DNA from: Myxococcales bacterium
GTDB lineage: Bacteria > Myxococcota > Polyangia > Fen-1088
Assembly (NCBI GenBank): GCA_003157315.1
Contig: PMJE01000134.1
Coordinates: 7,328 to 12,670, forward strand
Direction: 5' to 3'
Length of the DNA stretch: 5,343 nt
Shown here: piece by piece, positions 1 through 5,343 of the stretch
Layout of the letters: each line of letters begins with the position of its first letter
How positions within the stretch are numbered: the first letter of the stretch is position 1
The notes under the pieces: model-generated
The model's database searches: none
The model's input: only the letters and a program-made list of their open reading frames with translations
What the model was told of the DNA's origin: nothing
Translations under genes and position numbers: made by a program

Positions 1-914
1 GCGAAGTTGGTCTGCGACCCGTCGTAGTCCACGCCCAGGCCGCCGCCGGCGTCGAAGTACTTGAGCGGCGCGCCCAGACCGACGATCTCGACGAAGAAAC
101 GGCTCGCTTCGCGCATGGCGTTCTTGATGGCACGGATGGCCGAGATCTGGCTGCCCAGGTGGAAGTGGATCAGCTCGAAGCAGTTGAGCATGTCGGCGTC
201 GCGCAGAAAACGCACCGCCTCGACCACCTCGCGCGTGGAGAGGCCGAACTTGGATCGGTCGCCCCCGGATGCCTCCCAGCGGCCCGAACCCTTGGAGGCC
301 AGTTTCACCCGGATCCCGATGCGGGGCTTGACCCCGATTCTCTTCGCGGTGGACGCGATGAGGTCCAGTTCGGAGAATTTCTCCACCACAATGAGCACCT
401 TGCGCCCGAGCTTCGAGCACATGAGCGCGGTCTCGATGTACTCCTCATCCTTGTAGCCGTTGCACACGATGAGCGCTTCCTCGTCGTCGAGGATGCCCAT
501 CACCGCCAGCAGCTCGGGCTTGGAGCCCGCCTCCAGGCCGTAGTGGTAGGGCCGGCCGAACTCCACGATCTCCTCCACCACGTAGCGGTGCTGGTTGACC
601 TTGATGGGGTACACGCCGCGATACTCGGCCTTGTAGCCGTACTCGGTGATGGCGCGCTTGAAGGCCTCGTGCAGTTCCACCACGCGGCTGCGCAGAATGT
701 CCGAGAAACGAATCAGCAAGGGAAGCCCGATGCCCCGGCGCACCACCTCGTCGATTAGTTCTTTTAGGTCGATGGAGCCGGCCTCGGATCCCTGCGGGTG
801 GCACACGACGTGGCCCAACTCGTTGATGGAAAAATAGCCCTGACTCCAATATGGGATGCCGTAGGTTTCGGCGGAGTCCGCGATGGTCCATTTCCGCGGG
901 ATTCCGTTGCTCAT
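1..914 (-). CDS. speA: Biosynthetic arginine decarboxylase, N-terminal part (runs off left edge)
   Basis: PLP-dependent enzyme that decarboxylates arginine to agmatine, the first step of the agmatine route to putrescine and spermidine. About 304 residues are visible, roughly half of the usual 630-660. Read from the ATG at 914-912, the protein opens with WTIADSAETYGIPYWSQGYF, typical of the SpeA family. YPIKVNQ follows at residues 102-108; its Lys105 matches the PLP lysine of E. coli SpeA. Further on come a LIHFHLGSQIS segment and FDAGGGLGVDYDG near the edge, both characteristic of the alanine-racemase-like barrel of this family. The ATG is chosen because family homology starts directly after it; no clear Shine-Dalgarno sequence precedes it. 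It is divergent from aroC across 146 bp. No frameshift is seen. The C-terminal part lies outside the window. Family assignment is very secure; the cellular role is inferred from the family. Confidence 0.96.
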   Translation of the reverse strand, partial: MSNGIPRKWTIADSAETYGIPYWSQGYFSINELGHVVCHPQGSEAGSIDLKELIDEVVRRGIGLPLLIRFSDILRSRVVELHEAFKRAITEYGYKAEYRGVYPIKVNQHRYVVEEIVEFGRPYHYGLEAGSKPELLAVMGILDDEEALIVCNGYKDEEYIETALMCSKLGRKVLIVVEKFSELDLIASTAKRIGVKPRIGIRVKLASKGSGRWEASGGDRSKFGLSTREVVEAVRFLRDADMLNCFELIHFHLGSQISAIRAIKNAMREASRFFVEIVGLGAPLKYFDAGGGLGVDYDGSQTNF

Positions 915-927
915 GGCCGCTACGTTG

Positions 928-960
928 AAGAAAACTTGCACGAAATTCCACAAGAAAACT
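928..960. repeat. 9-bp direct repeat in the speA upstream region
   Basis: AAGAAAACT occurs at 928-936 and again at 952-960, 24 bp apart (on the speA strand, AGTTTTCTT twice). Both copies lie within 50 bp upstream of the speA start codon, in an AT-richer patch of an otherwise GC-rich spacer. They could be protein-binding half sites or part of the speA leader. They are short enough to be chance, and no standard promoter was recognised around them. Confidence 0.3.
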
Positions 961-1041
961 CAGCCGACCTGCGGAAAGGGACTCCGGCTAGTGCGAGGCG
1001 CGGCATGGGTGCGCGTCGCCAACGGTTTCGCGGGCGAGTCG

Positions 1042-1050
1042 TGCTACCCT
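1042..1050 (+). promoter_or_regulatory. Possible extended -10 element for aroC
   Basis: TGCTACCCT (TGn followed by TACCCT) ends 10 bases before the aroC GTG. TACCCT matches only three of six bases of the TATAAT consensus, and no good -35 hexamer is found 16-18 bp upstream, so this is weak. It is listed because similar elements sit at a like distance before three other genes here. If real, transcription would start within a few bases of the start codon. Confidence 0.25.
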
Positions 1051-1060
1051 GTCGACCATC

Positions 1061-2137
1061 GTGGCGAGCACATTCGGACAGCTCTTTCGCATCGCAACCT
1101 GGGGTGAATCACACGGCCCGGCCGTGGGAGTCGTGGTGGACGGCTGCCCGCCGCGTGTGCCCATCACGGCAGAGGAGATCCAGGTCGAGTTGGACCGGCG
1201 CCGGCCCGGTCAGAGCCGCATCACCTCCCGTCGCGATGAAGCGGATGCGGTGGCCATCCTGTCGGGCGTGCATGACGGTCTGACCCTCGGTTCGCCCATT
1301 GCGCTGCTGGTACGCAACTCTGATGCCCGCTCCGGCGACTACCAGGAAATCCGGCAGGCATTTCGGCCGTCGCATGCCGACTACACCTACCAGGCCAAAT
1401 ACGGGATTCGTGCGACCGCGGGCGGTGGCCGGGCCAGCGCACGCGAAACTATCGGTCGGGTCGCGAGCGGTGCCATCGCACGCAAGCTGCTGGCCGAGCG
1501 GGCCCAGATTGATATCGTGGCCTACGTGAAGCAGGTCCACGCCTTGGAGGCCACGGTAGACAGCGGCAAGGTCACGCGCAAGGACGTGGATGCGAATATC
1601 GTGCGCTGCCCGGATGCGGCAGTCGCCGACCAAATGATCGCGCTCATCGATCAGACCCGCGCCGACGGTGATTCACTGGGCGGTGTGGTCGAGGCAGTGG
1701 CTCGCCACGTGCCCGCCGGGCTGGGCGAGCCGGTGTTCGACAAGTTGCACGCCGATCTCGGCAAAGCCTTGCTCTCGATCCCGGCCTGCAGGGGATTCGA
1801 GGTGGGGAGCGGCTTTGCCGGCACACGCATGCATGGCTCCGAGCACAACGACATCTTCTATGCCGAGAACGGGCGCATCCGCACCCGCACCAACCGTTCC
1901 GGCGGCATCCAGGGCGGCATCTCCAACGGCGAGGACATCATAGTGCGCGCCGCCTTCAAGCCCGTGGCCACCATCCTGCGCGAACAGGAGACGGTGGACG
2001 TCGACGGCAATCCCACAGTGCTCAAGCCACGCGGCCGCCACGACCCCTGCGTGCTTCCGCGCGCAGTAACCATCGTCGAAGCCATGCTGGCCCTGGTGCT
2101 GGCCGACCACTTCCTGCGCCAGCGGGCGCTGGGCTAG
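1061..2137 (+). CDS. aroC: Chorismate synthase
   Basis: Converts 5-enolpyruvylshikimate-3-phosphate to chorismate, the last common step of the shikimate pathway, using reduced FMN as a catalytic cofactor in the cytoplasm. At 358 residues it is full length for the family. Landmarks in order: [17 protein letters not shown] at residues 3-19 (His18 in the active site), [15 protein letters not shown] at 48-62, [11 protein letters not shown] at 105-115 (His105 corresponds to the second conserved active-site histidine), [10 protein letters not shown] at 121-130, the signature [15 protein letters not shown] at 276-290, and [18 protein letters not shown] near the C-terminus. All conserved elements are present, so it should be active. 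The GTG start fits the usual family N-terminus, which begins just before TFG; there is no recognisable Shine-Dalgarno sequence. It stands alone on its strand, divergent from speA and convergent with the HMG-CoA lyase gene. Its TAG stop is also the first three bases of the palindrome at 2135-2255. Confidence 0.98.
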   Translation: MASTFGQLFRIATWGESHGPAVGVVVDGCPPRVPITAEEIQVELDRRRPGQSRITSRRDEADAVAILSGVHDGLTLGSPIALLVRNSDARSGDYQEIRQAFRPSHADYTYQAKYGIRATAGGGRASARETIGRVASGAIARKLLAERAQIDIVAYVKQVHALEATVDSGKVTRKDVDANIVRCPDAAVADQMIALIDQTRADGDSLGGVVEAVARHVPAGLGEPVFDKLHADLGKALLSIPACRGFEVGSGFAGTRMHGSEHNDIFYAENGRIRTRTNRSGGIQGGISNGEDIIVRAAFKPVATILREQETVDVDGNPTVLKPRGRHDPCVLPRAVTIVEAMLALVLADHFLRQRALG

Positions 2138-2255
2138 CTATTTCTCACAGAGAGCCCAGAGGTCGGAGGAAAAGGAAGAGTCGAACCGGACGGAACCAAC
2201 CCTTCCTTCTCTCCTCTGTCTCCCTGCCCTCTGCGCTCTCCGTGAGAAACAGCTA
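2135..2255. repeat. Imperfect palindrome spanning stop codon to stop codon; probable bidirectional terminator
   Basis: The outer arms 2135-2162 and 2228-2255 are reverse complements at 25 of 28 positions. Each arm read inward begins TAGCT, then TTTCTCAC, GAGAGC and CAGAGG. Complementarity continues inward with purine-rich AGGAAAAGGAAG-like blocks against pyrimidine-rich CTTCCTTCTCTCCT at about 2202-2215, with one extra iteration of the degenerate CAGAGG-like unit in the right arm. The unpaired centre lies at about 2181-2200. The TAG at each end is the stop codon of the gene entering from that side. Placed between convergent genes, the RNA hairpin from either strand could end transcription, although no T-tract follows either side. 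The degenerate purine units resemble dispersed palindromic intergenic repeats known from many bacterial genomes; that match is from memory, not a search. Confidence 0.75.
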
Positions 2256-3191
2256 ACCCGCTCTGCTTCCCCAGCCAGCGTGCAAACGCGACCCGATGGC
2301 CGCGCGATAGTAGCGGGACGGCATTTCGTGTCCCACCAGGCTGGCCGCCAGGCCCGAACAAGCGATCAACTTGTCGAGATCGACTCCGGTCTTCACTCCC
2401 ATACTTTCCAGCATGTTCACCACATCTTCCGTGGCCACGTTGCCTGAGGCACCCGGGGCGAACGGGCAGCCACCCAGCCCACCCAGCGCCGTGTCGATGG
2501 TGGTGATGCCCATTTCCAGCGCTACCAGAATGTTTGCCAGCGCGGTGCCGCGCGTGTCGTGAAAATGCACTGCCACGGCCTCGCGAGGTGTTTCGGCCAG
2601 GACCAAGGCGAGAACGTCACGTACCTGGCGCGGATTGGCCACCCCGATGGTGTCGCCCAAGGAAACCTGGTAGCAGCCGACCGTGCGCAGGGCAGCCGCC
2701 AACTCCACCGCTTTGGCGGGGTTGACCGCGCCCTCATAGGGACAGCCGTACACGGTTGAGACATATCCGCGCACACGCATGCCGGCCGAGCGCGCGTTCG
2801 GCACGACATCCGCAAGAACCCGCAAGGTCTCCGCGATGCTCTTGTTCACGTTCTTGCGGTTGTGGCTTTCCGACGTGGAGATGAACACTGCGATCTCAGG
2901 CAGCGTCGCGGCCTGCGCTGCGACCAGGCCCTGCGGGTTGGGCACCAACGCGGAGTAGATGATTCCAGGACGGCGCACAACCTGCCGCGCCACCTCGCCC
3001 GCGTCGGCAAGCTGCGGGACCCACTGCGGGTTGACGAAGCTCGTGATCTCGATGGCGCGCAGGCCACAGACCGAGAGCGCGTCGATGAGCGCGACCTTGT
3101 CCGTCGTCGTCACCAGGCGGGTCTCGTTCTGCAGGCCATCGCGCGGCCCCACCTCGAAGAGCGTGACCTCGGCAGGCAAATGATCGAACAC
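2253..3191 (-). CDS. mvaB: Hydroxymethylglutaryl-CoA lyase
   Basis: Cleaves (S)-3-hydroxy-3-methylglutaryl-CoA to acetyl-CoA and acetoacetate, the last step of leucine degradation. It is a metal-dependent TIM-barrel enzyme of the HMG-CoA lyase/homocitrate synthase superfamily. With the GTG at 3191 it has 312 residues. Motifs: EVGPRDGLQNE with Arg17 and Asp18, Glu48 in AIEITSFV, GCPYEG, LGDTIGVANP, HFHDTRG with His209 and His211, and GGLGGCPFAPGASGN with Cys242 and Asn251. These positions align, at a constant offset of 24, with human Arg41, Asp42, Glu72, His233, His235, Cys266 and Asn275, so catalytic and metal-binding residues are all present. The start is uncertain: the frame is open to a GTG at 3248, which would overlap the upstream gene; the GTG at 3191, 11 bases after that gene's stop and preceded by an AGG, fits the family length best; a TTG at 3179 is also possible. 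It is probably cotranscribed with the HAD gene. Confidence 0.94.
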   Translation of the reverse strand: MFDHLPAEVTLFEVGPRDGLQNETRLVTTTDKVALIDALSVCGLRAIEITSFVNPQWVPQLADAGEVARQVVRRPGIIYSALVPNPQGLVAAQAATLPEIAVFISTSESHNRKNVNKSIAETLRVLADVVPNARSAGMRVRGYVSTVYGCPYEGAVNPAKAVELAAALRTVGCYQVSLGDTIGVANPRQVRDVLALVLAETPREAVAVHFHDTRGTALANILVALEMGITTIDTALGGLGGCPFAPGASGNVATEDVVNMLESMGVKTGVDLDKLIACSGLAASLVGHEMPSRYYRAAIGSRLHAGWGSRAG

Positions 3192-3202
3192 GGCGACGCC
3201 TG

Positions 3203-3886
3203 CTAGCCGACTGCGATCGTCTTGCTCTGCGCCAGCAACCGATCGCACAGATCGTCGGTCATCCCGTCGAGGGTGTCGAGCACAACATCCGCCGCCGACT
3301 GGTCGTATCCAAGGTAGTTGGCGGCCCGAACCGCGATCACATGCGCGCCCGCAGCCCGTCCCGCCAGAATGCCCGGCTCGGCGTCCTCCACCACGATGCA
3401 GGCGGCTGGGGGCACAGCGAGCATGCGCATCGCCGTCAGATACGGCTCGGGATCCGGTTTGCCCTTGCTGTAGTCCTCGGCTCCGAGCAAGACCCGAAAA
3501 TCGCTGAGCATTCCCAGCCCGGCAACCGCCTCGTGCACTTCAATCCGGCTGGCACCCGAAACCACGGCCAACTCCGCTCGACGGCCGAGACGCTTGATGG
3601 CATCGCGCACCCCGGGCAGGGGCTGGTACCCCTTGTGCGCGAGCAGTTGGCGTTTCTCCTCCACCGCCCGCGCGATGACCTCGTCCATCCCAGCCTGCAG
3701 CCCATGGCCGCGGCGAAGCATCGCGTATATCTCATTCCAAGAGTGGCCCACCACGAAGTGACGCTCGCCAGCGTCAAGCTCAACCTTCCAACGCCGCAGG
3801 GCCAGCACGACCGACTCCACATTGTCGCGCTCGGTGTCGACCAGGGTTCCATCGAGATCGAAGAGGATTGCAGCGCGGAAGGACAT
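3203..3886 (-). CDS. HAD-superfamily phosphatase (subfamily IA, phosphoglycolate phosphatase/beta-phosphoglucomutase-like)
   Basis: A 227-residue cytoplasmic hydrolase. All four HAD motifs are visible: motif I FDLDGTLVDTE with the nucleophile Asp10 and acid/base Asp12, motif II VVSGAS with Ser110, motif III KGKPDPEPY with Lys143, and motif IV VVEDAEPGI with Glu167 and Asp168. The helical cap lies between motifs I and II (about residues 18-85), as in subfamily IA. The general reaction is phosphate-ester hydrolysis or phosphoryl transfer through an aspartyl-phosphate with Mg2+. The substrate cannot be told; sugar phosphates and phosphoglycolate are common in this group. The ATG at 3886-3884 is chosen because motif I normally lies about ten residues from the start; the frame stays open far upstream antisense to the GGDEF gene, but that stretch has no family features. 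A perfect TATAAT lies 13 bases upstream. It ends 11 bases before the likely start of the HMG-CoA lyase gene, so the two probably form an operon. Confidence 0.92.
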   Translation of the reverse strand: MSFRAAILFDLDGTLVDTERDNVESVVLALRRWKVELDAGERHFVVGHSWNEIYAMLRRGHGLQAGMDEVIARAVEEKRQLLAHKGYQPLPGVRDAIKRLGRRAELAVVSGASRIEVHEAVAGLGMLSDFRVLLGAEDYSKGKPDPEPYLTAMRMLAVPPAACIVVEDAEPGILAGRAAGAHVIAVRAANYLGYDQSAADVVLDTLDGMTDDLCDRLLAQSKTIAVG

Positions 3887-3899
3887 CTTTCGGCGGTGG

Positions 3900-3905
3900 A
3901 TTATA
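3900..3905 (-). promoter_or_regulatory. Perfect TATAAT -10 hexamer before the HAD/HMG-CoA lyase operon
   Basis: Read on the minus strand, the spacer contains TATAAT, ending 13 bases before the HAD ATG. A start site about 7 bases downstream would fall near 3893, leaving a leader of only 6-8 bases without a Shine-Dalgarno sequence. No good -35 hexamer is present at 16-18 bp spacing, so promoter strength is uncertain. Confidence 0.5.
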
Positions 3906-3915
3906 CGGGGCTGCG

Positions 3916-3945
3916 TTGGCACGCCAGCGACCTTTTTGCTAAAAC
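3916..3945 (+). promoter_or_regulatory. Possible promoter for the GGDEF gene
   Basis: TTGGCA at 3916-3921 (five of six bases of the -35 consensus) is followed after 18 bp by TAAAAC at 3940-3945, which is preceded by TG at 3937-3938 as in an extended -10. The predicted start site, near 3952, is next to the GTG at 3953, so the mRNA would be leaderless. It shares the 66-bp spacer with the divergent TATAAT element. The -10 match is only moderate. Confidence 0.35.
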
Positions 3946-3952
3946 ATCTAAT

Positions 3953-4582
3953 GTGGGACGCAAGGATTCGATTCGAGCCGCACCGCCCAGCGCGAAGGAT
4001 TTGCTGCGCGAGAACGCGGATCTGCGCAATGAGCTCGCCCGGTTGGAGTCCGGTCGCACTCTCGCCTACCGCGACGAGCTTACCGGCTTGTGGAACCGCC
4101 GCTACTTCACCGAGCGTCTCACCGAGGAGTTGGGCCGCGCCCGTCGGCAACCGCAGCGCCACGTCGGCATCATGATGGTCGATGTCAACGACCTCGCGGC
4201 CATCAATGACGCCCACGGCTATGAGGAAGGGAATCTGGTCCTGCGCTGGGTGGCTGAGCTTTTCGAACGCTCGCTGCGCGCCCACGACGTGATCTGCCGA
4301 GTCGGAGACGATGAGTTCGCGGTGCTCCTCCCCGAGATCGGGGTGGCGGGAGCCGAGCCGCTTCTCGCGCGGCTGCGCGCGGCGCTGTCCGAGACCCGCA
4401 CCGGCGCTTCCTTCTCGATCGGCCTCAGCTTTGGATTCGCCGACTATCCCGAGGATGGCACCACCTGCGACCAGCTCATGCGCGTGGCCGAGGACCAGAT
4501 GCACCTGGACACACACCGCCATAGAATCGCGTCGGCAAGCTCGCCCATCCTTCGGCCGCCGCAAGCGGCTGTGCAGACATGA
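3953..4582 (+). CDS. Stand-alone GGDEF-domain protein, probably catalytically degenerate
   Basis: A 209-residue protein: a short charged, heptad-like helix at about 14-38, then one GGDEF domain from DELTGLWNRRYF (41-52) to about 192, and a Pro/Ala-rich tail. No signal peptide, membrane segment or sensor domain is visible. GGDEF proteins normally condense two GTP to c-di-GMP. Aligned with PleD, metal ligand Asp327 (D77), Asn335 (N85) and the metal-binding motif acid (D120) are kept, but the signature reads GDDEF instead of GGDEF (D119), Asp344 is Asn94, Lys332 is Ala82, and the usual C-terminal AMYxAKxxGRN reads MHLDTHRHRI, losing the lysine. The inhibitory-site motif RxxD (R109, D112) is intact, exactly five residues before GDDEF. 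This suggests a c-di-GMP-binding effector or weak cyclase; that is inference. The GTG at 3953 is a best guess with no Shine-Dalgarno sequence; a GTG at 3896 in the same frame would overlap the divergent promoter. Confidence 0.88.
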   Translation: MGRKDSIRAAPPSAKDLLRENADLRNELARLESGRTLAYRDELTGLWNRRYFTERLTEELGRARRQPQRHVGIMMVDVNDLAAINDAHGYEEGNLVLRWVAELFERSLRAHDVICRVGDDEFAVLLPEIGVAGAEPLLARLRAALSETRTGASFSIGLSFGFADYPEDGTTCDQLMRVAEDQMHLDTHRHRIASASSPILRPPQAAVQT

Positions 4583-4617
4583 CGATCGCGCACGGGAGCA
4601 GCGCGAACCCGTCGAGA

Positions 4618-4647
4618 TTTACAGTGCCGCTCGAGAGACTGTAAACT
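4618..4647 (+). promoter_or_regulatory. Promoter overlapped by an 8-bp inverted repeat (operator candidate)
   Basis: TTTACAGT at 4618-4625 and ACTGTAAA at 4638-4645 are a perfect inverted repeat separated by 12 bp, with 20 bp between arm starts, close to two helical turns. The left arm includes TTTACA, five of six bases of the -35 consensus. The right arm overlaps TAAACT at 4642-4647, a moderate -10 at 18 bp spacing and preceded by TG. A dimeric regulator bound here would cover both promoter elements of the lipoprotein gene. A hairpin terminator for the GGDEF gene is less likely because the stem is AT-rich and no T-tract follows. The regulator family was not recognised. Confidence 0.5.
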
Positions 4648-4657
4648 AGGGTTCGCA

Positions 4658-5343
4658 ATGGAAGCGTCTGCAACTCGTGTCCTTGGTCAGAGCAGCTCCG
4701 ATGCCTCGGCCGGGCAAGCGGGCAGGCAGGTGGCAGGGGCGCAGCTGGTGGGCCGCACCGGCTTGGGCCTCGCCTTGGCGGTCACCTTGGCCCTGGGCGC
4801 CTGCCGGCAACGCAGCACCGAGGTAGAGCAGATCCCAGTGGCGGCTAGCGGGGACTCAGGGGCGAGAGACGGCATCTCGCTGATTCCGTCGAACCGAGAC
4901 GCGAACCGTTCCGCTGAGGGCGGGTTGGCTCTGGATGCAAAACTTGATGGCGGGCTTTGCCCTGGGGCCAATCTTCAGACTGACCCACAGAACTGTGGCG
5001 GATGCAAAAACATCTGCACGATTCCGCACGCCCAAGCGGGCTGTGTGGCTGGCCTTTGCGTGGTAGCCACCTGCGGCTCCGGCTATGTGGATCTCGACCG
5101 CAAGCCAGAAAACGGCTGCGAATGCCTGCAAAGCAACGGTGGCGTCGAGATCTGCGATGGCGTGGACAACAACTGCAACGGCCTTGTCGACGAAGGCTTC
5201 AACTTGCAAAGTGACGCCGCCAACTGCGGCCAGTGCGGCAATGTGTGCAGCTTTGCCCACGCCACGGGACGCTGCCAACAGGGGCAGTGCGGGTTCACTT
5301 GCCTGCCCGGCTATGTTGATCTCGACGGCAGGCCTGAGAACGG
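4658..5343 (+). CDS. Cys-rich MopE-like surface lipoprotein, N-terminal part (runs off right edge)
   Basis: A predicted exported lipoprotein, open to the window end (228 residues seen). A hydrophobic stretch GLGLALAVTLALGAC ends in a lipobox, LGAC, with Cys49 as the lipidated residue. A low-complexity linker (about 50-105) follows, then a Cys-rich unit at 109-154 (DPQNCGGCKNIC to YVDLDRKPENGC), a MopE-type putative metal-binding motif at 164-181 (EICDGVDNNCNGLVDEGF), and a second Cys-rich unit from 186 (DAANCGQCGNVC to YVDLDGRPENG) cut by the edge. The arrangement is characteristic of large extracellular proteins of Myxococcota; function is unknown, with metal binding or surface adhesion only inferred. 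The ATG at 4658 has an AGGG six bases upstream but gives an unusually long 33-residue n-region. A GTG at 4748 (codon 31), preceded by AGGGG at 8 bases, would give the canonical signal MGRTGLGLALAVTLALGAC. Some automatic pipelines mislabel such repeats as unrelated enzymes. Confidence 0.85.
   Translation, partial: MEASATRVLGQSSSDASAGQAGRQVAGAQLVGRTGLGLALAVTLALGACRQRSTEVEQIPVAASGDSGARDGISLIPSNRDANRSAEGGLALDAKLDGGLCPGANLQTDPQNCGGCKNICTIPHAQAGCVAGLCVVATCGSGYVDLDRKPENGCECLQSNGGVEICDGVDNNCNGLVDEGFNLQSDAANCGQCGNVCSFAHATGRCQQGQCGFTCLPGYVDLDGRPEN
4982..5343 (+). repeat. Tandem Cys-rich protein repeat, two copies (second cut by the edge)
   Basis: Copy one is encoded at 4982-5119 and copy two from 5213 to the edge, an offset of 77 codons, with the MopE-type motif between them. 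Shared pattern: D-x-x-N-C-G-x-C-x-N-x-C, then H-A, paired Cys, and GYVDLD-x-x-P-E-N-G. At DNA level 5081-5098 and 5309-5326 agree at 17 of 18 bases, so duplication is probably fairly recent or kept by gene conversion. More copies probably follow beyond the window. Confidence 0.75.

Noticed and set aside
159..758. Long open frame on the plus strand opposite speA
   Set aside because: It is the antisense shadow of the well-supported speA coding frame; its histidine/valine/leucine-rich product matches no family.
2138..2252. CRISPR-like short repeat cluster in the aroC-lyase gap
   Set aside because: The CAGAGG-like units are degenerate, have no unique spacers and are organised as a palindrome, not as a direct-repeat array.
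3917..3940. Sigma-54-like promoter: TGGCACG followed by TTGCT upstream of the GGDEF gene
   Set aside because: Both half sites look right, but GG and GC are 20 bp apart instead of the strictly required 10 or so.
3203..4564. Extended 453-codon frame of the HAD gene, open across the antisense strand of the GGDEF gene
   Set aside because: HAD motif I sits ten residues after the ATG at 3886 and the upstream part is antisense to the GGDEF domain, so it is not a fusion protein.
3341..4582. Extended 413-codon frame of the GGDEF gene, open across the antisense strand of the HAD gene
   Set aside because: The added N-terminal part is antisense to a clearly real HAD gene and shows no domain features; in GC-rich DNA such frames stay open by codon bias.
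4592..4612. Hairpin ACGGG/CCCGT after the GGDEF stop as a terminator
   Set aside because: The stem is only 5 bp with an 11-base loop and no proper T-tract follows.

Overview
The window is GC-rich, densely coded chromosomal DNA. The best pointer to its source is the last gene, a lipoprotein that alternates a MopE-type metal-binding motif with a Cys-rich repeat, a combination typical of the large secreted proteins of Myxococcota (former Deltaproteobacteria). A myxobacterium or near relative is therefore likely, but this is inference. No mobile-element gene, CRISPR array, tRNA or rRNA was seen.

Layout. (1) 1-914, minus: N-terminal half of biosynthetic arginine decarboxylase (speA), running off the left edge. 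(2) A 146-bp divergent spacer. (3) 1061-2137, plus: complete chorismate synthase (aroC). (4) A 121-bp imperfect palindrome, 2135-2255, fills the gap between two convergent genes and includes both of their stop codons. (5) 2253-3191, minus: hydroxymethylglutaryl-CoA lyase, the downstream gene of a probable two-gene operon with (6) 3203-3886, minus: a HAD-family phosphatase. (7) A 66-bp divergent spacer with a perfect TATAAT on the minus strand. (8) 3953-4582, plus: a small stand-alone GGDEF protein with several changed active-site residues but an intact inhibitory-site motif. (9) A 75-bp spacer holding an 8-bp perfect inverted repeat that overlaps a plausible promoter. (10) 4658-5343, plus: the start of the Cys-rich, MopE-like lipoprotein, running off the right edge. 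No gene-free stretch exceeds 150 bases.

The genes do not form one pathway. AroC (aromatic amino acids), SpeA (polyamines) and HMG-CoA lyase (leucine breakdown or acyl-CoA metabolism) are housekeeping functions, and the HAD enzyme is of unknown substrate. The less ordinary parts are the GGDEF protein, which looks more like a c-di-GMP receptor than a synthase, the stop-to-stop palindrome, the operator-like repeat before the lipoprotein gene, and a recurring arrangement in which a -10-like hexamer lies only 7-13 bases before the start codon. No wholly new system could be shown from the sequence alone.
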